In this document: piece after piece, positions 34,963 to 43,459 of the stretch
How the letters are laid out: each line of letters opens with the position of its first letter
Position numbering within the stretch: the first letter of the stretch is position 1
NCBI RefSeq assembly: GCF_028898845.1
Contig: NZ_CP118574.1
Coordinates: 2,480,001 to 2,544,000, forward strand
Direction: 5' to 3'
Source of the DNA: Streptomyces sp. WZ-12
Lineage (GTDB): Bacteria; Actinomycetota; Actinomycetes; Streptomycetales; Streptomycetaceae
DNA: 64,000 bases
The notes under the pieces: model-generated
What the model saw: only the letters and a program-made list of their open reading frames with translations
Told to the model about the DNA's origin: nothing
Databases searched by the model: none
Translations under genes and position numbers: made by a program

Positions 34963-35787
34963 ATGACGACCAGCACGCTCACCAAGCCCGCCCCGGCGGA
35001 CGCCGGCACCACCGGCCCGTACGCCGCTCGCATCCACCACGTCTCGAAATCGTTCGGCCGCCCCGGGGCGCAACAGCAGGTGCTGGACGACATCAGCATC
35101 GACGTCGCCCCCGGCGAATTCGTCTGCCTCCTGGGGGCCTCGGGGTGCGGCAAGTCCACCCTGCTCAGCCTCGTGGCAGGTCTGGACAAGCCGACGGCCG
35201 GCAGCATCGAAGCGCCCGGCGGCCGGCCGGCGCTGATGTTCCAGGAGCACGCGCTGTTCCCGTGGCTGACCGCGGGCCGCAACATCGAACTGGCGCTGCG
35301 GCTGCGCGGGGTGCCGCGCGCGGAGCGCCGCGACGAGGCCGAGCGGCTGCTGGAACTCGTCCGGCTCAAGGGCGCGTACGGCAAGCGGGTGCACGAGCTG
35401 TCCGGCGGCATGCGGCAGCGGGTGGCGATGGCCCGGGCGCTCGCCCAGGAAAGCCAACTGCTGCTGATGGACGAGCCGTTCGCCGCGCTCGACGCCATCA
35501 CCCGCGATGTGCTGCACGACGAACTGACCCGGATCTGGCAGACCCAGAACAACAGCGGCTCCGCCGCGAGCAGCCTCTCGGTGCTCTTCGTCACCCACAA
35601 CGTCCGCGAGGCGGTGCGGCTCGGCGAGCGGGTCGTGCTGCTCTCCTCCCGCCCCGGCCGGATCTCCCGGGAGTGGCGGGTGGACATCCCGCAGCCGCGC
35701 CGCATCGAGGACTCCGCGGTCGCCGACCTGTCCGTCGAGATCACCGAACAGCTCCGTGGGGAGATCCGCCGCCATGGCCAGCACTGA
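34963..35787 (+). CDS. ABC transporter ATP-binding protein (SsuB/TauB type)
   Basis: 274-aa ATPase. Walker A GASGCGKSTLL, Q-loop LMFQEHALFPWL, signature LSGGMRQRVAMARALA, Walker B LLLMDEPFAALDA and H-loop FVTHNVREA are all intact. ATG 34963 lies eight bases after AGGAGG; the in-frame GTG at 34954 overlaps the ribosome-binding site and is rejected. The 3' end overlaps the permease gene by 14 bp. Confidence 0.93.
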   Translation: MTTSTLTKPAPADAGTTGPYAARIHHVSKSFGRPGAQQQVLDDISIDVAPGEFVCLLGASGCGKSTLLSLVAGLDKPTAGSIEAPGGRPALMFQEHALFPWLTAGRNIELALRLRGVPRAERRDEAERLLELVRLKGAYGKRVHELSGGMRQRVAMARALAQESQLLLMDEPFAALDAITRDVLHDELTRIWQTQNNSGSAASSLSVLFVTHNVREAVRLGERVVLLSSRPGRISREWRVDIPQPRRIEDSAVADLSVEITEQLRGEIRRHGQH

Positions 35788-36928
35788 GACCAGCACCACC
35801 TCCTCCGCGGAACAGCCCACCGAGGACCCCACAGGGCCAGCCGACGCCCCGGCCACGGAACCGACGCCGGACTCGGCCACCACCCCGGACGCGACCCCGG
35901 CCACCGGCACGGCTCCCGGGACGGCTCCCGGCTCCTCGGCCAACTCCTCCGCTCCCACGGCCGAGTTGGCGGCCGGCGCCGCGAGCGGGCCCAAGGGTGG
36001 CTCCATAGCCACCGCCACGGCCGGCCCCGCAACCGCCACGCCCGCCGGTACCGAGTCGCCCCGCCCCGGCGCCGGCGATCTCGCCGGTCTGGAGGCCGGG
36101 CTCGACGCCCTGGACTCCACCGTGGTCTCCAGGCAGCCCTGGCTGCGCTCCGCGCTGTCAAAGGCGTTCCCTCCCCTCGTCGCGATCGTGATCGTGCTGG
36201 GCGTGTGGCAGCTCGCCTACCACTTCCAGCTCAAGCCGCACTACCTACTGCCGAGCCCGCTCGACGTCTACCGCTCGCTCCAGCAGAAGTGGCTCGAAGG
36301 CACCCTGCTGAGCTTCGTGTGGACCAGCGTCTCCCGCGGCGCTCTGGGCTTCCTCGCGTCGGTCGTGATCGGCTCCCTGCTCGGGCTGATCGTGGCCCGC
36401 ATCAAGCCCGTACGAGCCGCGATCGGGCCGATCCTGAGCGGGCTGCAGTCCCTCCCTTCGGTGGCGTGGGTCCCGGCGGCGATCATCTGGTTCGGGCTGA
36501 GCGACGCCACCATCTACGCGGTGGTACTGCTCGGCGCCGTCCCGTCGATCGCCAACGGGCTGGTGTCCGGTGTCGACCAGATCTCCCCTCTCTTCCTCCG
36601 TGCCGGTCGCACCATCGGCGCGACCGGCCTGGCCGGCGTCCGCCATGTGCTGCTCCCCGCCGCGCTGCCCGGCTATCTCGCCGGCCTCAAACAGGGCTGG
36701 GCGTTCTCCTGGCGATCCCTGATGGCGGCCGAACTCATCGTCAACGCCCCCGACCTCGGCACCGGCCTGGGTCAACTCCTGGAACAGGGCCGGGAGTTGC
36801 AGGACATGTCCTGGGTCCTGGCCGCGATCCTGCTGATCCTGATCGTCGGCATCGGCATCGAGTTGCTGATCTTCGCCCCGATCGAACGCCGGGTGCTGCG
36901 CAGCCGCGGCCTCCTCGTCAAGAACTGA
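35774..36928 (+). CDS. ABC transporter permease (SsuC/TauC type) with long low-complexity N-terminus
   Basis: 384-aa permease. The first 110 residues are a Thr/Ala/Pro/Gly-rich, probably disordered extension that homologues usually do not have in this length. After about residue 130 come six membrane segments; the EAA-like loop is in GATGLAGVRHVLLPAALPGYLAGLKQG (about 285-310). The ATG at 35774 lies inside the end of the ATPase gene, so the two are translationally coupled. Confidence 0.88.
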   Translation: MASTETSTTSSAEQPTEDPTGPADAPATEPTPDSATTPDATPATGTAPGTAPGSSANSSAPTAELAAGAASGPKGGSIATATAGPATATPAGTESPRPGAGDLAGLEAGLDALDSTVVSRQPWLRSALSKAFPPLVAIVIVLGVWQLAYHFQLKPHYLLPSPLDVYRSLQQKWLEGTLLSFVWTSVSRGALGFLASVVIGSLLGLIVARIKPVRAAIGPILSGLQSLPSVAWVPAAIIWFGLSDATIYAVVLLGAVPSIANGLVSGVDQISPLFLRAGRTIGATGLAGVRHVLLPAALPGYLAGLKQGWAFSWRSLMAAELIVNAPDLGTGLGQLLEQGRELQDMSWVLAAILLILIVGIGIELLIFAPIERRVLRSRGLLVKN

Positions 36929-36933
36929 AGCCC

Positions 36934-37767
36934 ATGAGCACACGCCCCACTCTCCTCGTCATCGCCCACGGCAGCCGCGACCCCCGGCACGCCGCGACCG
37001 TCTCCGCGCTCTGCGCGCGGGCCCGGAAGCTGCGGCCCGAGCTGCGCGTGGAGGTCGGCTACCTCGACTTCAACGCGCCCCGGGTGCCCCAGGTGTTGGA
37101 GCGCCTCTCGGCCGAGGCCCAAGGGTGGCGCGCAGCGCCTTCGTTCAAGGGTGGCGGTGGGCGACGGGAGGGAGTGCGGAACGTGGTGGCGCTGCCGCTC
37201 CTCCTCACCCGCGCCTTTCACGCGAAGTCCGATATCCCTGCGGTGCTCCGCGAGGCCGCCGCGCGGCTACCGCTGCTGTCCATCCATCAGGCCGAGGTGC
37301 TCGGCCCCTCGCTCCTCCTCACTGGCGCCCTGGAACGCCGGTTGGCGGAGGCCGGGTTGCGACCCGGTGATCGTCGCTCGACCGGGGTCGTCCTGGCCTC
37401 GGCGGGCTCCTCAGACCCGGAGGCGATCGCAGTGATCGCTGAAATCGCGCGGGAGTGGCGGCGCACCGCTGAGTGGTGTGCCGTGCGACCTGCGTTCGCC
37501 TCCGCATCCCTTCCCCGCACGGCCGACGCCGTGCGGGAACTGCGGGCCGAGGGCTGCAAGCGGGTGGCCGTCGCCCCGTACGTGATCGCGCCGGGCTTCC
37601 TGCCGGACCGGATCGCCGCCGGCGCCCGCGAGGCCCGCGCCGACATCCTCGCCCCGGTGCTCGGCGACGCCCCCGAGCTGGCCCGCCTGCTGCTGCGCCG
37701 CTACGACCAGGCCGTACGGGCCCGCGCCCGCGCCGAGCTGACGTCCGTGAGCGCCCTGACGGCCTGA
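36934..37767 (+). CDS. Sirohydrochlorin chelatase (CbiX/SirB type)
   Basis: 277-aa class II chelatase. It should insert Fe2+ into sirohydrochlorin to make siroheme for the sulfite reductase of this operon (cobalt for cobalamin is the alternative). The two similar halves each carry a core: LLVIAHGSRDPRHA with the first metal His, and LLLTRAFHAKSDIPAVL with the second His. Relative to the family, about 18 codons (37117-37170) containing an 11-bp direct repeat are inserted in front of GVRNVVALPLLL. The ATG is six bases after the permease stop. Confidence 0.87.
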   Translation: MSTRPTLLVIAHGSRDPRHAATVSALCARARKLRPELRVEVGYLDFNAPRVPQVLERLSAEAQGWRAAPSFKGGGGRREGVRNVVALPLLLTRAFHAKSDIPAVLREAAARLPLLSIHQAEVLGPSLLLTGALERRLAEAGLRPGDRRSTGVVLASAGSSDPEAIAVIAEIAREWRRTAEWCAVRPAFASASLPRTADAVRELRAEGCKRVAVAPYVIAPGFLPDRIAAGAREARADILAPVLGDAPELARLLLRRYDQAVRARARAELTSVSALTA

Positions 37768-37826
37768 GAGCCTGATGGTCTGAGAGCCTATGGCCGCGCA
37801 CCGCCTGCCGATCTGACGACCTGGCT

Positions 37827-37857
37827 GCCCGGCGGCCCAACCGGCCAGCGGCCGGGC
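37827..37857. terminator. Possible terminator between convergent genes
   Basis: GCCCGGC (37827-37833) and GCCGGGC (37851-37857) form a 7-bp stem in the 265-bp gene-free interval between the chelatase and the convergent glycosyltransferase. The interval is GC-rich and shows no protein-like frame. Confidence 0.35.
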
Positions 37858-38032
37858 AACCGGGCAACTGGGCAGCCCGAGCACGACCGGCCGCGGGAGC
37901 AGCCGCATCGGTAGCGGCGGTAGCACTCGCGGCAGCCCGCGACCGGCCACGACCTCGACCGGTCGGGCTCGCGGCCGGCCGCACGCACCGTCGACCACGC
38001 CCACCACCGGCCGCACCCCGGGCCCCGCCCGG

Positions 38033-39139
38033 CTACGTCCCCACGGGAACCACGCCCCGATCCGTCCCCCGCCGCCCCGCTGGTGTGTCCGCGCGCCCCT
38101 TCTCGTAGACCGTGAGGCCACGCGCCAAGTGCAGGGGCACCAACAGGAGTTCCACGACCATGGCCTTCCAGGCGTAGACGACGTTGACGGCCTTGGTGAC
38201 ATAGGCGCAGGGGATGTTGACCAGCACGCCCGCCAGCGGGAGTTTTCGGCGGCGGGCGGCGTAGACCAGAGGTGCCACCGTCAACGCGAGGTCGGCGCCG
38301 GCCCACCAAGCGGCCGCGGCCGGTGGTGAGACCCCGGTGGTCATCGCGGCCACGAAGGGCGTGGCCCACCACAGGGGTGCGGTGACGATCTCGAAGAGGG
38401 CGAGCAATACCCAGAGCGCCAGCAGGGGTTTGCGGACGACCAGCGGCCCGGCGTGCAGCCGGACGTTCTGGCAGAAGCCGGCCATCCAGCGCTTGACCTG
38501 TTTGCGGAAGTAGGTGAGGTTCTCCGGATCGGCGGCGAGGGCGACCGCGTCGGCGACATAGACCGCGCGGCGGCCGGCGATCTGCTGGGACCACGTGTAG
38601 TCCATGTCCTCGACGATGGTCCGCTCGGGGAATCCGCCGAACGCCACCAGTGCGTCCCGCCGGAAGACCGAGCAGCAACCCGAGCACACCATGGGGCTGT
38701 TGGCGAGCGCCTGGATCGGCCGATGGAAGTGAAAACCGAAGAGGTACTCCGTGGAGCGGCCGCGCTCCCAGACCGTGCGGGTGTGCCGGGTGCGGACCAT
38801 GCCCGCGGCGACCGCGACCCCGGGGTCGTCGAAGACCGGGAGGATGCGCTCGATGTAGTCGGGCGCGAGGACGGTGTCCGCGTCGACGGCCAGCACGAGA
38901 TCGGTGGTGCACCGCGGGAGCGCGTGGTTCTGCGCCCTGGCCTTGCTGCCGAGGTTGCGCGGTGGGCGCAACACCGTGGCGCCGTGCGCGGCGGCTACCT
39001 CGCCGGTGCGGTCGGTGGAGGCGTCGTCGACGACCAGGATCCGGTCCGGCGGGACGGTTTGCCGGGCCAGGGATTCCAACGTGGCCGGCAGGCCCTCTTC
39101 TTCGTTGTGGGCCGGGACGATGACGGTGATGGTGTGCAT
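38033..39139 (-). CDS. Membrane glycosyltransferase family 2
   Basis: 368-aa processive-type GT2 enzyme. The nucleotide-sugar site shows IVPAHNEEEGLPATL, VVDDASTDRT and the metal-binding DxD as AVDADTVL. The acceptor site is IVEDMDYTW, and QVKRW in FRKQVKRWMAGF is the QxxRW motif of polysaccharide synthases. Three or four membrane segments lie in the last 120 residues. Many relatives also have an N-terminal membrane helix, missing here; a hydrophobic frame just upstream could supply it. AGGGGGAAG precedes the ATG. The polymer made is unknown. Confidence 0.87.
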   Translation of the reverse strand: MHTITVIVPAHNEEEGLPATLESLARQTVPPDRILVVDDASTDRTGEVAAAHGATVLRPPRNLGSKARAQNHALPRCTTDLVLAVDADTVLAPDYIERILPVFDDPGVAVAAGMVRTRHTRTVWERGRSTEYLFGFHFHRPIQALANSPMVCSGCCSVFRRDALVAFGGFPERTIVEDMDYTWSQQIAGRRAVYVADAVALAADPENLTYFRKQVKRWMAGFCQNVRLHAGPLVVRKPLLALWVLLALFEIVTAPLWWATPFVAAMTTGVSPPAAAAWWAGADLALTVAPLVYAARRRKLPLAGVLVNIPCAYVTKAVNVVYAWKAMVVELLLVPLHLARGLTVYEKGRADTPAGRRGTDRGVVPVGT

Positions 39140-39349
39140 GGTGGGCTTCCCCCTGTCCTGCGGACCGCGCCGACGACGACGCAGATCAGTCCGATGAATC
39201 CGTAGACGATGGTGCTGATGCCGAGGAACGGCGTGACTCCGTGCATGTCACTGACGGTAGCCACGCTCGGCCGCCTGCGGTTTCGGAGAGAGCCTCCTGT
39301 GGATAACTCCGCGCGAGGGAAAGCGCGTTGAGGGTACGACAACGCGGCG

Positions 39350-39394
39350 ACGCCGGCCGCCGCGCCCCGTGGGGGCGAGCGCGACGGCCGGCGT
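39350..39394 (-). terminator. Terminator hairpin after the S8 protease
   Basis: ACGCCGGCC (39350-39358) pairs with GGCCGGCGT (39386-39394), with a partly paired GC-rich interior. It lies directly downstream of the minus-strand protease stop. Confidence 0.6.
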
Positions 39395-39417
39395 GCGGTT
39401 CCGGATGTCCCGGTGGA

Positions 39418-40629
39418 CTACTTCACGATCTTCAGCAGCTTGTTGGGCGTGCCCTGGCCCGGGTTGCTGATCTTGTCGGGCGTGGCGCCGTCGGTAAGCG
39501 CCTTCTCCACGTCGGCCGGCTTGGCGTCCTTGTGGTCGGCGAGGTAGATCGCGGCCGCACCCACGACGTGCGGGGTGGCCATCGACGTACCGGAGATGGT
39601 CTTGGTGGCGTCGTCGCTGCTGTTCCAGTCCGAGGTGATGTCGGAGCCGGGAGCGTAGAGGTCCACGACGCTGCCGTAGTTGGAGAAGTCGGACTGCTGG
39701 TCGTCCTTGGTGCTGGAGGCCACGGTGATGGCCTCCTTGACGCGCGCCGGGGAGCTCTGACCGGCGTCGGTGGACTCGTTGCCGGCCGCGACGCCGAAGG
39801 TGACACCGGAGTCGATGGCCTTCTTCACGGCCGCGTCGAGCGCCTCGTCGGCGCCGCCGCCGAGCGACATGTTGGCGACCGAGGGGCCCTTGTGGTTCTT
39901 GGTGACCCAGTCGATGCCGGCGACGACCTGCTCGGTGGAGCCGGAGCCCTGCCCGTCGAGCACCTTGACGGCGACCAGCTTGACCTTCTTGGCGACCCCG
40001 TGGGCGGTGCCGCCGATGGTGCCGGAGACGTGGGTGCCGTGGCCGTTGTCGTCCTCGGCCTTGTTGCTGTTGTCGATGGCGTTGAAGCCGTACGACGCGC
40101 GGCCACCGAAGTCCTTGTGGCTGATGTGGATGCCGGTGTCGATGACGTAGGCGGTGACGCCCTCGCCCGCGCTGTCCGGGTAGTTGTACTTGCCGTCACC
40201 CTTGGTGTCGGTCTGGTCGATCCGGTCCAGGCCCCACGACGGCGGGTTCTCCTGGGTGCCGTCGATGTGGAACGTGTGGTTCTGGACGACCTTGTCGACG
40301 GCCGGGTCGGCGGCGAGGCGCTTGGCGTCGTCGGCGGACAGACCGGAGGTCGAGAAGCCGTCGATGGCGGAGGTGAAGGTCCGCTTGACCTTGCCGCCGT
40401 ACTTGGCGGCCAGGTCGCCGCTCTCCGCGGCGTGCATCGCGGCGGACTTCTTCAGCAGCACGATGTAGCTGCCCTTGACGGCGCCCTTGGCGTCGGCGCC
40501 GTAGATCCTGCCCTCGGCGGCGGGCGACGCGCCCGCGGTGACCGCGGTGACGGCGGCGATACCAGTGGCGGCCACCGCGGCGGATATCGCCGTGATGAGC
40601 CGCTTCTTGCTGGAACGCTTATGAGCCAT
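39418..40629 (-). CDS. Secreted subtilisin-like serine protease (S8 family)
   Basis: 403-aa exported protease. A Sec-type signal occupies the first 35 residues, an I9 inhibitor propeptide spans about 50-120 (SYIVLLKKSA ... VVQNHTFHID), and the peptidase domain follows. The catalytic triad is complete: Asp in YVIDTGIHISHKDF, His in DDNGHGTHVSGT and Ser in SGTSMATPHVVGAA, plus the oxyanion Asn in FGVAAGNES. ATG 40629 follows GAGGAG; the frame upstream to 40743 is not protein-like. The protein resembles Streptomyces alkaline serine proteases. It forms its own transcription unit. Confidence 0.93.
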   Translation of the reverse strand: MAHKRSSKKRLITAISAAVAATGIAAVTAVTAGASPAAEGRIYGADAKGAVKGSYIVLLKKSAAMHAAESGDLAAKYGGKVKRTFTSAIDGFSTSGLSADDAKRLAADPAVDKVVQNHTFHIDGTQENPPSWGLDRIDQTDTKGDGKYNYPDSAGEGVTAYVIDTGIHISHKDFGGRASYGFNAIDNSNKAEDDNGHGTHVSGTIGGTAHGVAKKVKLVAVKVLDGQGSGSTEQVVAGIDWVTKNHKGPSVANMSLGGGADEALDAAVKKAIDSGVTFGVAAGNESTDAGQSSPARVKEAITVASSTKDDQQSDFSNYGSVVDLYAPGSDITSDWNSSDDATKTISGTSMATPHVVGAAAIYLADHKDAKPADVEKALTDGATPDKISNPGQGTPNKLLKIVK

Positions 40630-40951
40630 GGCGAGGGTTCTCCTCGTTCGTGGTGTGGGGGGAAGCGTTGCGTAACAGCCCGAAGGGAACGGAACGGCTC
40701 CGCCTCGGACTGGTTCGAAACCCTGTCGGATTGACGAGTGCAATTCAAGGCCAGCCGGGCCGTGTGAGATTCACAACAACCCTGCAAAAATGCAAAACGG
40801 TCTAGAACTAACCAAAAAGACCGGGGAGTTGACACATTGCCTCGCAATGCCGTTCACGTTTACGCAATGAAGGGGGACAGCTGACGAACCGTTTGCACGT
40901 TCAACTGTCCCCCTGTGGCAGGCTCGCGCCCCGCAAGACACCTACCGGCGG
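40630..40951. promoter_or_regulatory. Intergenic region with protease promoter and terminator
   Basis: No gene. The AT-rich part 40750-40830 (AAAAATGCAAAACGG, AACCAAAAAG) probably holds the protease promoter on the minus strand. A TTGACA at 40829-40834 is followed by the inverted repeat CATTGC-CTC-GCAATG (40835-40849), which looks like a regulated promoter pointing into the glycosyltransferase 3' end. A terminator follows at 40872-40913. Confidence 0.4.
40872..40913 (-). terminator. Terminator after the macrolide glycosyltransferase
   Basis: GGGGGACAG (40872-40880) and CTGTCCCCC (40905-40913) form a 9-bp stem about 40 bp past the minus-strand stop. Confidence 0.65.
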
Positions 40952-42163
40952 TTACCGCGCCGGAAGTTGCGCCTCGATGAGGTCCGCGGCCCGCCGACTG
41001 CCGCCCTCCTCGGCGATCTCCGCACGGATCCGGCGGAGCGCCCCGGCCACGTCGGGGTCGTCGACCAGCGAGCCCACCGCCTCCGCCAGCGCCTCGGCCG
41101 TCACCTCTCCCTTGGTCAACTGCCGTGCCACCCCCAGGGATTGCAGCGTCTCGGCGTTCATGAACTGGTCGGCGGCCTGCGGGACGCACACCATGGGCAC
41201 CGCGTTCGCCAGCCCCTCCTGACTGCCGCCCATCCCGGCGTGGGTGACGAACGCGTCCGCCTGTCGGAGGATCGCCAACTGTGGGACCCAGGTGTGCACC
41301 TCGACGTTGTCCGGCACCTCGCCCAGCACCGCCGGGTCGGTGAACTTCCCGATCTGCAGCACCACATGCCACTCCGGCCGCCCGCCGAACGCCTCGACGG
41401 TGGCGCGGTAGACGTCCGGCGCGTCGGTGAACACCGACCCCAGGGACACCAGGAGCACCTTGGCGTCCGGCGCGAGACCGGCCGGCCGCCGCCAGTCACC
41501 CTGCGCGGCGCGGTCGCCCTGGCAGGGGCCGACGAAGGTGAAGATCGACCCGTCGACCCGGTCGGCGTGCGGCTGCATGGCCCGCGGGATCAGGACGAGG
41601 GCGCGGGCTGGCCGGCCGGCCAACAGGCCCGGATCGGCGATGTCCGTCATACCGTGCTCGTCCAACCAGGCCCGGAAGCGGGCGTAGTAGGCGCGACCGC
41701 GCTCGGTGCCCGCGATCTCCTCCCGCATCGCCTTGCCGAACTCCTCCTCGTAGCCGTCCCAGCCGACGAGGTGCGGGGTCAACTGGATCGCCGGGACGCC
41801 CCACCGGCGGGCGAGCAACGGGGCCGGAAACGAGGCGCTGTCATGGAGGACGAGGTCCGGGGCGTCGCCCTCGTAGGCGGCGGCGAGTTGCGGCAGCGCC
41901 TGGACGGCGTCGTCGAGGAACGGTTCGAGGTGGTCGAGGAGTTCGGTGCCCCAGGCTTCCGGGTTGTCGTCGGTGGGTAGGACGGAGGTCCACGGCCGGG
42001 GCTCCGCCCCGGTGGTGGCGACGAGGTCCGCGAAGGCGGCCGGGACGGCGTAGGTGACGCGGTGCCCACGGTCGACCAGTTCGCGGATGACGTCGAGGTT
42101 CGGCTGGACGTGACCGTGCGCCGGGATGCTGAACATGGCGATGTGCAAAGGGTGCTGAGGCAT
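40952..42163 (-). CDS. Macrolide-type UDP-glycosyltransferase (MGT family)
   Basis: 403-aa GT1/GT-B enzyme related to OleD/OleI and Mgt, which inactivate macrolides by adding glucose to the desosamine 2'-OH. The N-terminal [21 protein letters not shown] carries the base His, and the UDP-sugar site shows [33 protein letters not shown] and [10 protein letters not shown] near 330, the last with the D/Q pair of glucosyltransferases. The length fits MGT. A TTGCAC-N17-TTAGGG promoter ends only 7 bp before the ATG, so the message may be leaderless. Resistance or detoxification is the likely role; other aglycones are possible. Confidence 0.87.
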   Translation of the reverse strand: MPQHPLHIAMFSIPAHGHVQPNLDVIRELVDRGHRVTYAVPAAFADLVATTGAEPRPWTSVLPTDDNPEAWGTELLDHLEPFLDDAVQALPQLAAAYEGDAPDLVLHDSASFPAPLLARRWGVPAIQLTPHLVGWDGYEEEFGKAMREEIAGTERGRAYYARFRAWLDEHGMTDIADPGLLAGRPARALVLIPRAMQPHADRVDGSIFTFVGPCQGDRAAQGDWRRPAGLAPDAKVLLVSLGSVFTDAPDVYRATVEAFGGRPEWHVVLQIGKFTDPAVLGEVPDNVEVHTWVPQLAILRQADAFVTHAGMGGSQEGLANAVPMVCVPQAADQFMNAETLQSLGVARQLTKGEVTAEALAEAVGSLVDDPDVAGALRRIRAEIAEEGGSRRAADLIEAQLPAR

Positions 42164-42170
42164 GTCAGAA

Positions 42171-42199
42171 CCCTAAACGAGACGATACGTATCGTGCAA
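42171..42199 (-). promoter_or_regulatory. Promoter of the glycosyltransferase with a 14-bp palindromic operator
   Basis: On the minus strand TTGCAC (42199-42194) and TTAGGG (42176-42171) are 17 bp apart. The spacer contains the perfect palindrome ACGATACGTATCGT (42182-42195), of a size and position typical for a TetR-family repressor. The predicted start of transcription falls at the ATG of the glycosyltransferase gene. Confidence 0.6.
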
Positions 42200-42343
42200 C
42201 GCAGAAAATTCGCCATCCCCTGTCGATACGGGAGCCAACTCCCCTACCGGGCAGTGCCGTTCCGGTACCGGGCGGCCGCACCGCTCGGCGATACCGGGCA
42301 CCTGCAAGACTGGGCGCGAGACCGCACCGCAGGAGGCCGCCCG

Positions 42344-43231
42344 ATGACCGAAACCAGCCCCGCCTTCACTGAGGCGCGCGCCCGTGACGTGCTGGCCGCG
42401 GCCGGGCACGCCGGCGCGGCGGCGGACGCCCGGCTCCTCGCGCTCGGCGAGAACGCCGTCTTCGCCCTGGGCGAGCGCGAACCGGTCGTACGGGTGGGCC
42501 GCAGCCCCGAGCTGCTGCCGCGCGCCGAGCGCGAACTGGCCGTCGCCCAGTGGCTGGCGGCCGAGGGCGTGCCGGCGGTGCGGGCCGCGGAGCCGGCCGC
42601 CCGGCTCGTCGACGGGCACCCCGTGACCTACTGGCAGCGGCTCCCGGAGGCCGTCCGACCGGCCGGGCCGCAGGACCTCGCCGCGCTGCTGAAGCTGGTC
42701 CACGCGCTGCCCGAGCCGCCGTTCGCACTCCCCCGGCGCGAGCTGCTGGGCGGCGTGGAGCGCTGGCTGCGGCTGGCCGGCGATGCGGTGTCGCCGTCGG
42801 ACGCGGAGTATCTGCGCGGGCGCCGGGACGCGTTCGCACTGGCCGCCACGGCGCTGGAGCCGCATCTGCCGCGCGGGCCGATCCACGGCGACGCGCTGCC
42901 CCGCAACGTCCATGTCGGGCCCGAGGGGCCGGTGTTGGTCGACCTGGAGACCTTCTCCTCGGACCTGCGCGAGCACGACCTGGTCGTGCTCGCGCTGAGC
43001 CGGGACCGCTACGGACTGGGCGCGGACGCCTATGACGCCTTCGTGTCGGTGTACGGCTGGGACGTCAGGGACTGGGAGGGGTGCGCGGTGCTGCGCGGCT
43101 CCCGGGAGACGGCGAGCTGCGCCTGGGTCTCCCAGCACGCACCCGGGAACCCGGCGGCCCTGAAGGAATTCCGGCGCCGGATCGCCTCGCTGCGGGAGAA
43201 GGACACGGCGGTGCGCTGGTATCCGTTCTGA
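42344..43231 (+). CDS. Aminoglycoside/macrolide phosphotransferase-family (APH) kinase
   Basis: 295-aa small-molecule kinase of the APH fold. The catalytic loop is PIHGDALPRNVHVG (HGDxxxxN) and the metal Asp follows in VLVDLETFSSDLREHDL. The N-lobe shows GENAVFALGEREPVVRVGR with the ATP-binding part. ATG 42344 follows GGAGG. It diverges from the macrolide glycosyltransferase, and the two could form a pair of drug-modifying enzymes; however many APH-fold proteins act on ordinary metabolites, so the substrate is open. Confidence 0.82.
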   Translation: MTETSPAFTEARARDVLAAAGHAGAAADARLLALGENAVFALGEREPVVRVGRSPELLPRAERELAVAQWLAAEGVPAVRAAEPAARLVDGHPVTYWQRLPEAVRPAGPQDLAALLKLVHALPEPPFALPRRELLGGVERWLRLAGDAVSPSDAEYLRGRRDAFALAATALEPHLPRGPIHGDALPRNVHVGPEGPVLVDLETFSSDLREHDLVVLALSRDRYGLGADAYDAFVSVYGWDVRDWEGCAVLRGSRETASCAWVSQHAPGNPAALKEFRRRIASLREKDTAVRWYPF

Positions 43232-43258
43232 CCGCGCGCCACGGCCGACGGCCCCGCC

Positions 43259-43447
43259 AGGGCGCTGCTGCCGAAGCTCCGTGGCGGAAGGAGCGGCGTC
43301 TGGTGCGTGCGAGCGCAAGGCGCCGGGATGCCTTCGTAGCGGAGCCATGGGGACATCTCGGCAACACCGCGGGGTCCGCGCGCACTTGAGACGTAGGGCG
43401 GGCATGCCAGGCGTCGCGACGCCGCGGAGCTCCGGCAGCGGCGCCCT
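43259..43447. mobile_element. 189-bp element with 28-bp inverted ends (MITE-like)
   Basis: The left end 43259-43286 and right end 43420-43447 are inverted repeats matching at 25 of 28 positions; weaker pairing continues inward to about 45 bp. It fills the gap between the APH gene and the exonuclease gene and has no convincing coding frame. No target-site duplication is visible at the immediate borders. The end sequence GCGCTGCTGCCG recurs in the hairpin at 26844-26883, which shows a repeat family. Confidence 0.55.
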
Positions 43448-43459
43448 GGGTCAGCCCCG

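Noticed and set aside
40829..40858. TTGACA as a promoter of a hidden plus-strand gene
   Set aside because: No -10 and no protein-like plus-strand frame follows; kept only as a note in the region entry.
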